Notes under the pieces: model-generated | What the model saw: only the letters and a program-made list of their open reading frames with translations | What the model was told of the DNA's origin: nothing | Databases searched by the model: none | Shown: positions 50,676 through 62,094 of the stretch, in pieces | How the letters are laid out: the number at the start of each line of letters is the position of its first letter | How positions within the stretch are numbered: position 1 is the first letter of the stretch | Made by a program: the position numbers and the translations under genes | Origin: Oegoconia quadripuncta | Taxonomy: Eukaryota > Arthropoda > Insecta > Lepidoptera > Autostichidae | DNA length: 64,000 bases | NCBI GenBank assembly: GCA_949316235.1 | Contig: OX438741.1 | Span: forward strand, 40,500,067 to 40,564,066 | Direction: 5' to 3'

Positions 50676-51324
50676 TAATTTTGTTTGTTTTATATATTAT
50701 TATATATTATTATTCAATAAATTTGTGCTTTGTTTCATATATTATATGAAACAAGGCACATAATGTTTATGTTCCATTTATCATTCATAATACTGTGAAA
50801 ATCACAAAAGTTTAAATAATGTATTACAGTTACCTACATTGTAAGATTATTAAAATTAAGGGAGTATATTTTCTGCCTATAAACTATTTATAGTTTGGTA
50901 GAAGTGTTTGAAATAATGTAACTCTGTAAAAGAAACTCAAAACAAACGTTTCATTTGCCATTTTTATTTTTATTTTATTCATCAATTCCTCTGTATTTTT
51001 TGGGTTTGTTACACGATATCTTCGTCAATTGCTATCTGATTTTGATGATTATTTTTTCGTTTGAAATGGCACATCGGAAAATAAAACATTTTAAAGGAAA
51101 GTACCTTCTCTGACCACTCCATTTGGGATGAAGGTCGTGACGTTATGTATGTATGTATGTATTTCATTTCGCCAAACTCTGTTTTAGCGGTTTCGAAGAT
51201 AACGTAGTTGGTTTTTTTATATTATATTTATGTTTTGAGAGACAACGGGGGGGTTTACAAAATTTTCAAGTTACAGTTATTCATTTGTACACTTTATCGA
51301 AAGCTTATCGTAAATTCTATATTA
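50676..51324. other. No recognised feature
   Basis: AT-rich. TATATTATTATATATTATTA near 50690 and (TATG)n at ~51143-51162. No gene supported. Confidence 0.35.
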
Positions 51325-51570
51325 AAAAAACAAGCTTTTATTACTCCATTATGATTATCACATATTATTCTAGTACAAAGACCAGTAACATAAAGTCCAT
51401 CAAGGTGTTTCAGTGGCAATCTTCTGGCTCCTTCTTGAGACCCTGTATAATGGAAAGTGGTCATAGCAACAAAACAAACTAGCCCAAATTCGACTGTGTC
51501 GCCATTTGCTCCCCGCCCTTGCCCAACTCCATCATCAGATCAGCTCGATGGTACCATAATGGTAATATTC
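51325..51570. repeat. Dispersed repeat R
   Basis: Same orientation and order as 28895-29158: CATATTATTCTAGTACAAAG, GTTTCAGTGGCAATCTTCTG, AGCCCAAATTCGACTG, CAGCTCGATGGTACCATAAT. Confidence 0.65.
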
Positions 51571-54094
51571 ATTCATTCATAATTATCCAAAATTACCATA
51601 CATATTTAAAAGTAAACCTGTGTTATTGTACACATATCTACGAGTACAATCTAAAAATAGAACATGCCTTTCGGACTGAATACTTATTCTACTTGACAAT
51701 ATAATTTCCAGATCGTGGACTCAATCTCGTAGATACCTGCAACAAAAGAAAAAAATAATTAGATGTCATCAATTAAACAAAAAAACATTTGGGGGTAGTA
51801 CGACTGGCGCCCACTGTGGGACCACAAAGGGAATGCAAAAACCGGAGTAATTAAGTTCATGCATCTTTATTTCGCTCGACTGTACTCTCTTTATGCTACG
51901 AAAGCAGCGCTTGACCTCACCCTTTGTGAGAATATTATTGTGTAGCATCCATCCATAATATTATTTATTATTACTGTCCAATTTAGTATAATACTTTCGA
52001 CGTAGGCAAAACTTAATTTACTTTCGAAACTAGGGTAAAATAATAAGTTGTTGGCTTCGCTGTAGTGTGTGTGAATTGTCAGTGTCACCATCGCGCTTTC
52101 GCTATTTTTCGATTTTCATATATTTAGCAGTGTCGCTACCAAGTCTGCCTATGTCCATAAATTCACTGATGAAGGCTGCTCAACCCTGGTTTCTAACTCA
52201 CATAATCTCCCAGATAATACGTAACATAAGCGATCTTGGGTCGCGAAGTCAAACTGACCTTCAAAGAGAGAGCTGGATATACCTTCCACCGCCTTGTGGA
52301 AGTCTTTGGTGAACTGCTAAAGCTCTCAGGTGAGTAACCTTTATACAACTAATTCGTGACCAGAATTCACGTCTGGTTTAAACTAGAATCCGTCCATTTT
52401 CCTTTTCGAATATACAGTCCATAAAACACCATCAATTAGATTGTAATTCTATTATATTAATATTAATTAATTTAAAGTTTTTTTAAAGAACCACGTTTCA
52501 TAAAACCCTATGCTTAGGGAGAAGAAGCCACAAGAAATACATCGTTTAAATAGATTTTCATCTTAACAATCTAATTATAAACAAACGCAATTAACACAAG
52601 CGTAGTTAATTCGACTTGAAATCCAGCTAACACCAGCAAGACTGCTTTATCGCCTAAATAATCATTTATCCTAACCCTTTTTACACAGGGTTTCTTTAAT
52701 GTGTAATTTCTGGTGTAATTTTACAGCTTCTATAATACATGTTCTAGTATTTTATTGTATAAGCATATGCTGTATTCCACAAAATATGTGCTAATCTAGT
52801 TCGGACATTAGTATTGTTTAGGATTACAATTGAAATTATGTACTAATCTAAAAACCTAATCGTACAGAGTACGTACGGTGCAGCGTACCGAGGGTTGACC
52901 GTAGCATTGAACGTACGTTTTATTAAAAAAAATCGGCCTGGACAAGCTGTCACGCGCAGGTTTATGCAATTTATTAGTCTAACATCACTCGATGTAATGA
53001 TTCGGACGGAGACGAATTTTTCATGTAACGCCCGATTGGACGCCTGCTACCGATTTACGAGGTGCGGTGTCCGTTTCTATGTTAGCGGGTAGGAGTGGGG
53101 CGGAGGATTGAATTTGAAGAACGTAAGGTTAAAGTTTTGTTTAGTTTGGTAATTTTTTGGTGAAAATGGTCTGAAGGTGAAAATATTAACTAACTTTGAT
53201 GGCCCTTCTATGGCTTGGTAGTCGCATAAAAATTCAAAGTTATCACACTTTTCGTGTGGTTCCAGCAGTTATAAGTATGTACTGATTTATTCACTTCACA
53301 CGTCACTATCATAATCACGTATGGAAACTTTAGAAGAACAATCAAAATTGATTTTTTTTATTTTATTAATGTTTATAAGTGTTCAATACCATCATGAGAG
53401 TAACGTGACGTAGCAAAGGTGAGCAATTTCTCGACATTTTCGATGTTCTCTGCAACTTTCATATCTGTAAACGGAGCCGATGTAGGACGTTGATTTCAAT
53501 AAAATATCTTGCCATCATCATGATGCCCCACTTATTATAATAGCCTCATATTGCCATTCCCCACTTGACACACGAAATCATTATTCCATAACTTGTTGTA
53601 TCTCAAACTTTATACTTTTGTGGTAATCGGCACCATTGTCAATTGCGTTTTTCATTAATAGACCACTTTTTGTCCACAACATTTACACGGCTAAAGTCAC
53701 CAAAATAACAAAATGGAACTACACAGACATTCATAACCAACGGATTGAGGCCTGGATTTTATTCAACCAATTGAAATCAAGCGTTAAGGAAAACCACAAA
53801 AACGCCCGCGGGTAACCAGTGGGAAAAATGTCGACCGAAACCAATCGACCCAGTCAGATTTATGGGGAACCACTCAAACGGAGCGAGAGTTGGCAAATTG
53901 TAACAATTGTTTTAAAATTAAGTTTCTGTAGCTAAGCTGCGCAACGTCTTTTCGTCCAAAATATCTGTGTGCCAAAAGACGAAGGTCAATAACAATGATT
54001 TATGACAATGTAACGTGGCATTTGCTATGGGCCTCATGGAAAGTTTAAAGTCTCACAACGAGCTATTGAGATGTCGATGCTTCTTGTCGAATTC
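51571..54094. other. Repeat-poor region, possibly single-copy
   Basis: 2.5 kb without recognised mobile elements apart from low-complexity stretches. It contains the exon-like segment at 52231-52329. A patch at 53040-53105 is moderately GC-rich. If a host gene is nearby, this is one of the likelier parts of the window for its introns or flanks. Confidence 0.4.
52231..52329 (+). other. Exon-like segment with a strong 5' splice site (weak candidate)
   Basis: One frame is open for the whole segment (ILGREVKLTFKERAGYTFHR, LVEVFGELLKLS) with codons that look less AT-biased than the surroundings. It ends CAG|GTGAGT, a near-perfect donor. The upstream acceptor (ACATAAG) has a poor pyrimidine tract, a stop lies just before it in this frame, and no family is recognised. 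It could equally be an old transposon piece. Confidence 0.2.
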
Positions 54095-54420
54095 TACAAC
54101 AATTAAAATTGTGCGTACCCGATGGGTATATACTCGTAGATAGGAGAAGGATGCCTCGACTATTTAAAGTACCACGAGGCAATACTAATCTTTTAAATAA
54201 AGGGTCAATGATACGAGCACTACACACACTCAATGAGATAGCGAACAGAACAGATATTGTCATATTATGCAGTTTGAGCGAATTTCAAAAAGTCGCGTGA
54301 TTTGTACTCTGTTATTTAGTATAGGTAGATATAGTTGGTATACATAATGTCATTAGTAAACTATCGCATTCGAGTAATCTGTAATGATAGTTATAAACTT
54401 GGTAAATAAATAAATAAATA
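54095..54420 (+). pseudogene. Possible LINE C-terminus
   Basis: A 63-codon frame (54109-54300) with LFKVPRGNTNLLNKGSMIRA, LHTLNEIANRTDIV and LCSLSEFQKVA resembles the closing region of some LINE ORF2 proteins. It is followed ~100 bp later by an (AAAT)n tail at 54402-54422, a likely retroposon end. Confidence 0.4.
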
Positions 54421-56150
54421 AATTGTTTCAGTACGAGATCCAATCAGGAATGAAGAAATCCGGGGAAGAACTTGCCGACATATATTAATAATGTAAAGTA
54501 GCAGTTGGCAAGGTACAATAGCGCGTAGGAGTAAAAAAGGACTGGAATATGACATGCACTGGTAAGCATTGTGTGGTACGTCTACCCATAGGGTGCAGCA
54601 GTGGACGTCTTGTAACTAGTTGAAAATGATCATGATTCTATTGGTAAGAATTTCGAAGGGTTATTATCAAAACCGGAATAATATAATCCTAATATATTCA
54701 AAATATAGATCGCTGTGAATCGATCCAATTCATACGAATTATGTATAAGTTAAAATAAAATTAAAATCTCCAAGATGTACAAAACAGAGGTCGCGAATTA
54801 TTTATATATCTACCTGGCCAGCAATGACTATTTTATCTAAGTATCTAATTTATATGTACCAATTATCGAGTCCTAATAGGCAATTACTATCAAACAACCT
54901 CGGGGTAGAGGAGAAAGACAAGGTTGCTCATTAGTATTAATATCTCCTTTAATATAAGATAAATAAATAGGGGATGCTTAAATATAATTATCTACTTAAA
55001 AGTACACTAACATACATTTCAACTATTAAAGTTATAATACTCTTACATATCAAGAAAGAGAAGGATATCATAACTACCAAAATGTAAAATGTCACAAGTC
55101 ATATTTTACACATTGCAATATGCAGATTGAGTACCTGATACAAAATTCTTATGGGATGTTAAAGTTTATTTTCTGTCAAATACATAATTTGTAATACTAG
55201 TCCAAACATATTACTTGTATATATGTCGGTTTAATAAATAACACTTGCTACCGTACATAGGTTCGGTTTACAAAAAGACAGACTGCTCAGTTGTAATCAC
55301 TCAAAATTTTAGAGATAAGTACATCTCACCCCCTAACGCCTTGCTTATTACATCTATTAATAATATAAGGCACTTAATGTCAACAGAAGGTCATAAGAGG
55401 TCGTTAATAAGATCGAATGACCCCCAGAGGTCGTTAGCGCCGATATTGGTGGGGTCTAAATCAATTTTTAATTTCGATGTCATTAAATTGATACTGATAT
55501 TAATTTGTGGTATGATTTGTTGAAGAGCGTGGTGTTTATTTTTCTTTTCATTTTTATCACAGCTTTCGTAGTTGATAACGTAATAGTCTTTGATCGATCA
55601 GATTCGTCGTGGTAACCAATTTCTAAGATTTACTATGTTTAAACAAGACAATGACCCAAGGAATGACACTAGATGGAACAATATTGAAAGTCTCGAGATG
55701 GACATAATAATATGCCGATGAGAAGATGAGAACGTTCAATGGGTAGTTTAGCTTGCTCGAGCAGTAGTTAGAGGTATACAAGCCATTAGGGTAACAGGAA
55801 AGGCAGCGTCTATATTCAATTCCGAATATGAACATTGATGAGGGTACTTCGATTTTATACGCCAAATGGCGCCCAATGTGGGCTGCTACATTACTTGTTA
55901 ATCTTTCGAATTCCACATTGAAACAGCAATATCTCTCTTGTATATAATTAATAGTTATCCTAAAATACTACTCCACATTAATCATGTCAGAACCATGTAT
56001 GCTGGATGTAGGCATTCTCTGTTCAGTCAATGAGAAGTTCAGTACTAATTGCTACGCCAGCTAGACAGTTAGTAATTAGTGTATATTTAAGTATTTATTT
56101 CAATACAAGGGTTACAAATTCACTATTTGGAGGAATATTTATTGTGACGA
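54421..56150. other. Repeat-poor AT-rich sequence
   Basis: 1.7 kb with only short unsupported frames (55245-55523 plus, 92 codons; 55623-55916 minus, 97 codons). Neither has a recognised domain. AGAGGTCGTTA occurs twice around 55395-55436. Confidence 0.35.
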
Positions 56151-56260
56151 CCGATTGGTGTAAAGGGTGCCTTGCCTTTGAAACCAACGGTTGAGGGATC
56201 GATTCCCGCTAAGCGTGAATATTTGTATAATGAATCCGAACATTTATTCCCGAATTATTA
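56151..56260 (+). mobile_element. SINE-A head and partial core, old
   Basis: GACCGATTGGTGTAAAGGGT, AAACCAACGGTTGAGGGATC, then AATCCGAACATTTATTCCCG. Many changes. The B box reads GGATCGATTCC. Confidence 0.65.
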
Positions 56261-56635
56261 TAGTGATTAGAAACAGAAAATCACAAATTCGGTTATGTAT
56301 CTCCAGATGGCCACGGTGTGAAATAACGTCTAATAACTACAACCATCTCATCTTCCTCATCTTCACCCCAATGACACACTTTATCTCCATAGAGGGTAGC
56401 AACAGCTTTAAAAGTCGTTACTGTGATAGGTCCACATTATATACGATCATTCACTTCGTATTCTGGTAACGATTATTTTTATGACGTCATCAATTCAATT
56501 TTACGTCCCATAATGATTTGCAAATGATACATTTTTTATATTTTGTCACAGCTGTTTATACCGTTGTCACAGTTGGGATTCATATACAATACTGAGGGTC
56601 AAGGATCTTAAATAATATAATATGTTGAAAGTCGA

Positions 56636-56795
56636 ACTGTTTGGTGTAGTAGTTAAAAACTTTGACTGCATACCAATAGGTCGCGGATTTGAATACCGTT
56701 AGGGTCATTATGCTTGAATTCGGACACGTATAACCGAGTTATGGATCTTTCATTAAAGCGTATTTATTTACAATAAGAATATATTTCTGTAGCAA
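56636..56795 (+). mobile_element. SINE-B 5' two-thirds, diverged
   Basis: CTGTTTGGTGTAGTAGTTAA, CCAATAGGTCGCGGATTTGA (B box degraded), AACCGAGTTATGGATC, and an A-rich stretch. The 3' end is missing. Confidence 0.75.
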
Positions 56796-56799
56796 ACAC

Positions 56800-56945
56800 A
56801 TAAAATGCCCCTTTTCTCATTTAAATAACTTCGTTGTTTTTGAAAAACTACTATGGGCCTTGTATATTTCGGTAGCACTATTTATGCACTGTTTTTTGGG
56901 ATATAACTTATAGTCTTAATTAAAGTAGTCTTTTCATATGACAAA
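56800..56945 (+). repeat. Dispersed repeat Q
   Basis: TTAAATAACTTCGTTGTTTT, CTTGTATATTTCGGTAGCAC, TATTTATGCACTGTTTTTTG. Continuous copy that shows the empty site of the insertion at 8092. Confidence 0.65.
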
Positions 56946-56959
56946 TGAGGATACCGGCA

Positions 56960-57274
56960 CCAAATTTTTTATGCACAACGGGTAAGCACTTGATTTCAAT
57001 CACACCTGATGTTAAGTGAAGAGGCCGAAGGTAGAAGCATACCGGAAACCCCATCTTATTTGAGGGACTAGCTATCTTATCTCTGACAAACGTAATACAA
57101 CAATGATAATAACATTACTGTTTGGCTGGAGACTTAGAATGTGGTAGCTACGGACGGCGGACATTTAAAATGCTTTACCACCAACCAAACCGAGTACTAA
57201 ACATGGGGATCAAACCCGCGATTTCAGATTCGTAATCCTTATGTTGTGTTTACATTGAGCCACGGAGGCAGTTA
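56960..57274 (-). mobile_element. SINE-C, full span, diverged
   Basis: TTTTTTATGCACAACGGGTA, ATTTCAATCACACCTGATGT through to TTGAGCCACGGAGGCAGTT. The B box reads GGTTTGATCC in sense orientation. Confidence 0.85.
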
Positions 57275-57497
57275 AAACCGTATATTCCCACCTGTTCCGC
57301 TGATTAGTTGTGGCGGCAGAACTACTGGGAATTTTTCCCATTAACGTGAGGCTAAGAATGGTCACTTATATTAAATTATTCTTAAACTACAGTGGTACTA
57401 GGTTTTTCCCTTGGACACTATTTGGCATAATTTTAGCACAAATTTTTGACATTATCAAAATAGCCGAATTCCGCTTTGTATATAATTCCACGTAGAT

Positions 57498-57832
57498 AAC
57501 CGCCTCAGTGGCTCAATGTAAACAACATTGGGTTTTCGATTCGGTGGTCGCGGGTTCGATCCCCAGCGGGGTACATGTTTAAGTACTCGGTTTGGTTGGT
57601 GGTAGGGCAGTTTAAATGTCCGCTACCACAATCTTATCTAAATCTGCCGCCAAGCAGCAATGTTAATAGCATTGTTGTGTTCCGATTGTCAGAGATAATA
57701 TAGCCAGTCCCCCAAATGTGTTGGGGTTTCCGGGTCAGTACGCTTCCACCTTCGACCTCATCTTCACTTAACATCAGGTGTGATTGAGGTCAGGTACGAA
57801 GCCGTCGTGCATAAAAAAAAGGTACGTAAATT
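57498..57832 (+). mobile_element. SINE-C, full length
   Basis: ACCGCCTCAGTGGCTCAATG head, GGTTCGATCCCCAGCGGGGT B box, complete core, CATCAGGTGTGATTGAGGTC and a poly-A run: one of the best copies. It is inverted relative to the copy ending at 57274 (223 bp apart), giving a potential long hairpin. Confidence 0.9.
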
Positions 57833-58076
57833 GCGGCGTTGCCAGTTCGTAGCTCTTGAGAACGCGTACATAATATCCAGGTAGGTGACCTATTTTAAGA
57901 CGATAGTAAAAATCGTGAATAAACATTTATGTTCCCGATACGTGGCGAGATCTATTTTTAAAACGCTGCTGCTGTATACATTATAGTATCTATGGAAGTT
58001 AGTGATGGTATTGATGCTTCGAAATACGCTGAAAGCGCTGTTCGTCAAAACATTGAGGAATTCCTCACTTTAAGAC
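57833..58076. other. No recognised feature
   Basis: Short unrecognised spacer between SINE-C and SINE-B. Confidence 0.3.
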
Positions 58077-58357
58077 GACCTGTTTGGTGTAATGGTTAGC
58101 AACTCTGACCACTATACCAAAAGGTTGCGGGTTCGAATCCCGCTAGGGCCATATTGTTTGTGTGATGAATACGGACATGTGTACCCGAGTTATTGGATGT
58201 TTTCATTTACAATAAGTTTTTATTTACAAAAAAAAAACATTTATGTAGTATATCAACCATCTGGTACCCACAACACAAGCCTATAGTTGCTTACTGTGGA
58301 ACTAGATGGCGCTGTATGAATGTCTAAGGATATTTATTTTATTATTTTATTTTATTG
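58077..58357 (+). mobile_element. SINE-B, full length
   Basis: GACCTGTTTGGTGTAATGGT, GGTTCGAATCCCGCTAGGGC, complete core, GGAACTAGATGGCGCTGTAT and a (TTTTA)n tail. Confidence 0.9.
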
Positions 58358-58361
58358 TTTA

Positions 58362-58930
58362 GGTATCTCTGAGGAATAAATTTAAAGAAATCAATATATT
58401 CACATTGGCATCGCATTATTTTATTTTGCTTTATTATTATTATTATGCTTTCCATCAGGTGACCCGCATGCTCGTTTGCCGCCCTCTCATATAAAAAAAA
58501 ATATTTAAAAAAACTGAATGTATGTACGATAGAAAGAATCTGCAATCGTTTAGAAAAAAAAAACGTGAAATGCATAATGTAAATGGAAGATATAAAAATG
58601 AAACTTGCTCTTCAGTCACTTTCACAAAGTCGCTAAGTCATTTAAGGGACAATGTATACACTTTTATAATAAGGTTCCTGTAGACATTCAAAATTTGCCT
58701 TTAAATAAATTTTAAACCCCCATTAAACGGAAACTATGTGCCAAGTACTATTGTAAATTGAAGTCGGTTAATTACTACTGACATGAACCGCTCTGTGATG
58801 CAGTCTATTTTTTTTGTCAAGTTATAAATTGTAAAAATACTTATTTAAAAATTGCAACCCTCCTTCTCTGGGGAATCTGCCTTGTTAATGAACGATAATT
58901 GTATGTCGTGAATTTTTCCAATGTTATAAT
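58362..58930 (+). mobile_element. LINE-D 3' end interrupted by a LINE-H tail
   Basis: The left piece 58362-58433 (FKEINIFTLASH codons) and right piece from 58504 (LNVC.IERICNRLEK codons, then FYNKVPVDIQNLPLNKF) are continuous in other copies. Later frameshifts and a UTR with a shortened TCTCTGGGGA block. Dead copy. Confidence 0.8.
58434..58503 (+). mobile_element. LINE-H terminal ~60 bp inside LINE-D
   Basis: GCTTTCCATCAGGTGACCCG, CATGCTCGTTTGCCGCCCTC, TCATATAAAAAAAAAT. An extremely 5'-truncated LINE-H, preceded by a TTATT repeat. Confidence 0.75.
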
Positions 58931-59070
58931 AAGTATTTATTTCCAAAAAAAAAATACATTTATGTAGTATATTAACATCTGGTATCCACAACACAAGCCT
59001 TGTTGCTTACTGTGGAACTAGATGCCGCTGTGTGTATGTCTAAGGATATTTATTATTATTTATTTATTTA
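58931..59070 (+). mobile_element. SINE-B 3' portion
   Basis: AAGTATTTATTTCCAAAAAA, CTGGTATCCACAACACAAGC, GTGGAACTAGATGCCGCTGT, (TTATT)n tail. No head. Confidence 0.85.
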
Positions 59071-59696
59071 AACTTTAAAAATAAATGATTACTTACTTGG
59101 ATAGAAATAGACTAGTACCACAAAATACATACCTGTGACATAATATAATTTTCTCAAATAACACTGTGCGTGCTTTAAGGCTTAAAGTACTTATATTCAC
59201 AGCCCTATATATAAAGCACCGAATGTGCACTCTCAACTAGTTAGGTATGTAGTTAGTCTATACCACGGGTTAGTAGCCATCAATTGTGAGCTGCCGTCTG
59301 CAGTTGGGCGGTGAATGGGTCCGGCATGTTTGTTTATTAGGCCCGGACTGGCTTTATTGGAGGTTGTGGGTGAATCTTGAGGTCCGCCATGTTGGTTTAG
59401 ATGATTTTAGATTGAATCTTGCGGACAAATGTTGAATTGGCGATTGATTTCAGATTAAGGGAGAGAATACTACACACGATTACAACCGCTAAAAGTTTAC
59501 AAATCTAACGATATATAACGTTTCATATATTGTCAAGAGTGATACTTAAAAGATATCACGTAACAACAAAAAAAATGTTATGTTTTGAATTTGAGGAATA
59601 CATTTTATTGAAGTTTAATTTGTTTATCCCACGGGAACTGCTCACTTTATTGGGATTAAAAGTATCATATGTCTTAATCCAGGGCATATTCTACGT
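59071..59696. other. No recognised feature
   Basis: ~625 bp. No supported gene. GATTTTAGATTGAATCTTGC and GATTGATTTCAGATT are weak internal echoes. Confidence 0.3.
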
Positions 59697-59957
59697 ATTT
59701 GGTGTAGTGGTTAAAAATTCTGACTGCTATACCAAAAAGGTCGCGGGTTCGATCCCGCTAGGGGCATATGTTTGTGTGATGAATACAGACATGTGTTCCC
59801 GAGTTATGGATGTTTTTCAATTATTTATTTACAAAAAAAAATGTGTTTGTGTAGTTTATCAACGATCTGGTCTCCATAATACAAGCCTAGTTGGTTATAG
59901 TGTGGAACTAGATGGCGCTGTGCGTATTTGAAAAGATATTTATTATTATTATATACG
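59697..59957 (+). mobile_element. SINE-B, nearly full length
   Basis: ATTTGGTGTAGTGGTTAAAA, GGTTCGATCCCGCTAGGGGC (one base shorter than other B boxes), full core, GGAACTAGATGGCGCTGTGC, TTATT tail. Confidence 0.9.
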
Positions 59958-60788
59958 AAACTTCCTCCAAATCAGTTCAGCCGTGATTGAGCAACAAACA
60001 ACATATGCGACAAACTTTCACATTTGCAATATTAGTTATATTATTTACTTTATTGGCAACACCGACGTTTTTCATTTCATAGGGTACAGGTCCTTTGGGA
60101 GTATCAGACTCGTTATGTTACAGTCTGTATTATTCCATAACATCCTTATACCGATTTATTTCAATTTCATAATACATCAAAAGCAGTACCGGACCCCACA
60201 ATCAGCGACTCGTAACAAGTTTCTTTCGAAAGCGCGCGGGTCCGTTCATTACGGACACAAAAGCAGTTACCGGGCCCGTGAATATTTTACGTTCCATTCC
60301 ACGTAGTCGGGATAGCAATTTGATGATATATCCCTCTGAGAGCGAGCCGTTGTTATGATGTTTCGACTGCATAAACTATGCATGCGGGTATTGACGCGGC
60401 GCGATTTTCTGTTTCAGCGCCATCTATTGGTGTGGGTTGAAGTGGTGGTTGCGCTACTCGGTAACAGATGGCGTTATTAAAAACAAATTGGTAAGTACAA
60501 TAGCAAAATGCATTTGTCATCGATGGATTTTAAACGGAACCCATAAATTAATCTACAGAATATAATGGTTTACGTCAGAACCCCTGGCCCAAGTGCGATA
60601 TTTTATGTTTCGTAACTATCGAATTACAATACCGTTTTGATACATTCGCTACCTAAATTCAATTTTCTAATACCTCGATGAAGAGTGAAAAAACATGAAA
60701 AGAAATTGGCCTGAAGTTCTGACATCAAATTGTCTGGACCACATTTTTTTCACATAGAGACAATATAACTGAATTATACGAATAATAC
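59958..60788. other. No recognised gene
   Basis: A 107-codon plus frame (59983-60306) has no recognised domain. At 60416-60475 GCGCCATCTATTGGTG faces an inverted AACAGATGGCG. Otherwise unrecognised. Confidence 0.35.
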
Positions 60789-60851
60789 GACCTGTTTGGT
60801 GTAGTGGTTAGAAACTCTGCTGCTATACCAAAAGTTCGCGGGTTCGAATCA
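60789..60851 (+). mobile_element. SINE-B tRNA-like head only
   Basis: GACCTGTTTGGTGTAGTGGT to GTTCGCGGGTTCGAATC, then it stops abruptly after the B box. A 3'-truncated retroposon is unusual. Confidence 0.8.
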
Positions 60852-60902
60852 TTCAATTTACATGCAATGATAATGATGATGATGATAAAATATACATACA
60901 TA

Positions 60903-61101
60903 TACAGGCTGTAATCGTTAAGTGTGCACAGGCGATTATTCCGTAACTATTATAGATATCAAAAAACTTTAAACTGATATCGAAAGTACTTTATCTAATG
61001 AGTAAAATGACATTAATAACTTTTTAAAAATAAAACGAGGAATATCCAAAAAAATTATACGGAATAATCGCCTGTGCACATTTAACGATTACACCCTGTA
61101 T
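60903..61101. mobile_element. MITE-M, ~199 bp, long inverted repeats
   Basis: TACAGGCTGTAATCGTTAAG and inverse TTTAACGATTACACCCTGTA. The inverted repeats extend through GTGCACAGGCGATTATTCCG / CGGAATAATCGCCTGTGCAC (~43 bp). Flanked by TA, consistent with mariner-like MITEs. Confidence 0.8.
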
Positions 61102-61104
61102 AGT

Positions 61105-61300
61105 GATTTATTTAATTTAATGATGTAGAAATGTGGAATAGGCTACAAATGCGACTGTCGCGTGACACAACGCTTTATTTTGGTTTATGATTTTGAAAAA
61201 AAAAAAAGAAGTAGGTATCTACGTCAATACCTTCTTTTAAACTTACCTATTATGCTTTATTTTTTCCTTACGGTAAAAAAACTCATCCGCTATATTAGAA
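61105..61300. repeat. Repeat Y, continuous copy
   Basis: TTAATGATGTAGAAATGTGG, AATAGGCTACAAAT, ACAACGCTTTATTTTGGTTT, CAATACCTTC, TTTTTTCCTTACGGTAAA. It shows the uninterrupted order of the split copy at 13750-14535. It begins immediately after MITE-M. Confidence 0.5.
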
Positions 61301-61550
61301 TCTCAAAAAGTGATAGGTCTCCAGTACCTACATAACCCAAAAGTAATCAAACGAATTTACTAAGTGCACGCCTTTCAAAGTCGATCGAATAATAAAACAC
61401 TTTCAAATCTTATAGCAATCAATGGTGTAGATTTCTATGAAAGAGCGAGGCTTAAAACGCTAAATGGACGCGGTCCCGTTGACCCGAGAATAGGGTTACC
61501 AGATGCAAAAATTAAAAGTCCTGACCAAAATGTAAAGAATAGCATTTACA

Positions 61551-61776
61551 AGGTGAATTTGGTTGGTGGTAGGGCATTTTAAATGCTACCACTATCTTAT
61601 CTAAATCTACCGCCAAACAGCAATGTTAATAGCATTCTTGTGTTTCGGTTATCAGACACAAGATAGCTAACTCCTAAAATATTTGGGTTTCCGGGTAAGT
61701 ACGTTTCCACCTTCGGCCTCATTTTCACTTAACATCAGGTATGATTGACGTCAACTAAGACGTTGTTCCTAGAAAA
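61551..61776 (+). mobile_element. SINE-C 3' two-thirds, diverged
   Basis: TTTGGTTGGTGGTAGGGCAT, CCAAACAGCAATGTTAATAG, TTCACTTAACATCAGGTATG. No head. Confidence 0.75.
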
Positions 61777-61799
61777 AAACGCCCAATTTACTGCACTCC

Positions 61800-61940
61800 A
61801 ACTAACCCTATGGTATGTACCTTAAGGTTGACGCTTGAGAATCTGTTGCATATTAAAACAGTATCAAAAAAAATAATATTGAGACTGACACGCGATCTCA
61901 ATCTCAAGAGCGAGTTATTAATACGGCCCTTAGTATCTAA
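61800..61940 (-). mobile_element. MITE-K short copy, reverse
   Basis: CTTAAGGTTGACGCTTGAGA, ATTAAAACAGTATCAAAAAA, GAGACTGACACGCGATCTCA, GTTATTAATACGGCCCTTAG. Reverse of 18775-18912. Confidence 0.6.
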
Positions 61941-62014
61941 GCACTACTCACGATTGATTTGAATTTGTACATTGTCTTTTGTCTCAGTAGAATATGTGTA
62001 TGTTTTATGTTTAA

Positions 62015-62094
62015 CTAGCTTTCTGCCTGCGACTTTGTCCGCGTGGAAGATTTAATCAAAATCGGTTCAGCAAAAAAATTACTTATATGTTGAT
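62015..62094. mobile_element. Repeat I, 5' part
   Basis: AACTAGCTTTCTGCCTGCGA, CTTTGTCCGCGTGGAAGATT, AAAATCGGTTCAGCAAAAAA. It is cut by the TIR element at 62095. Confidence 0.6.
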
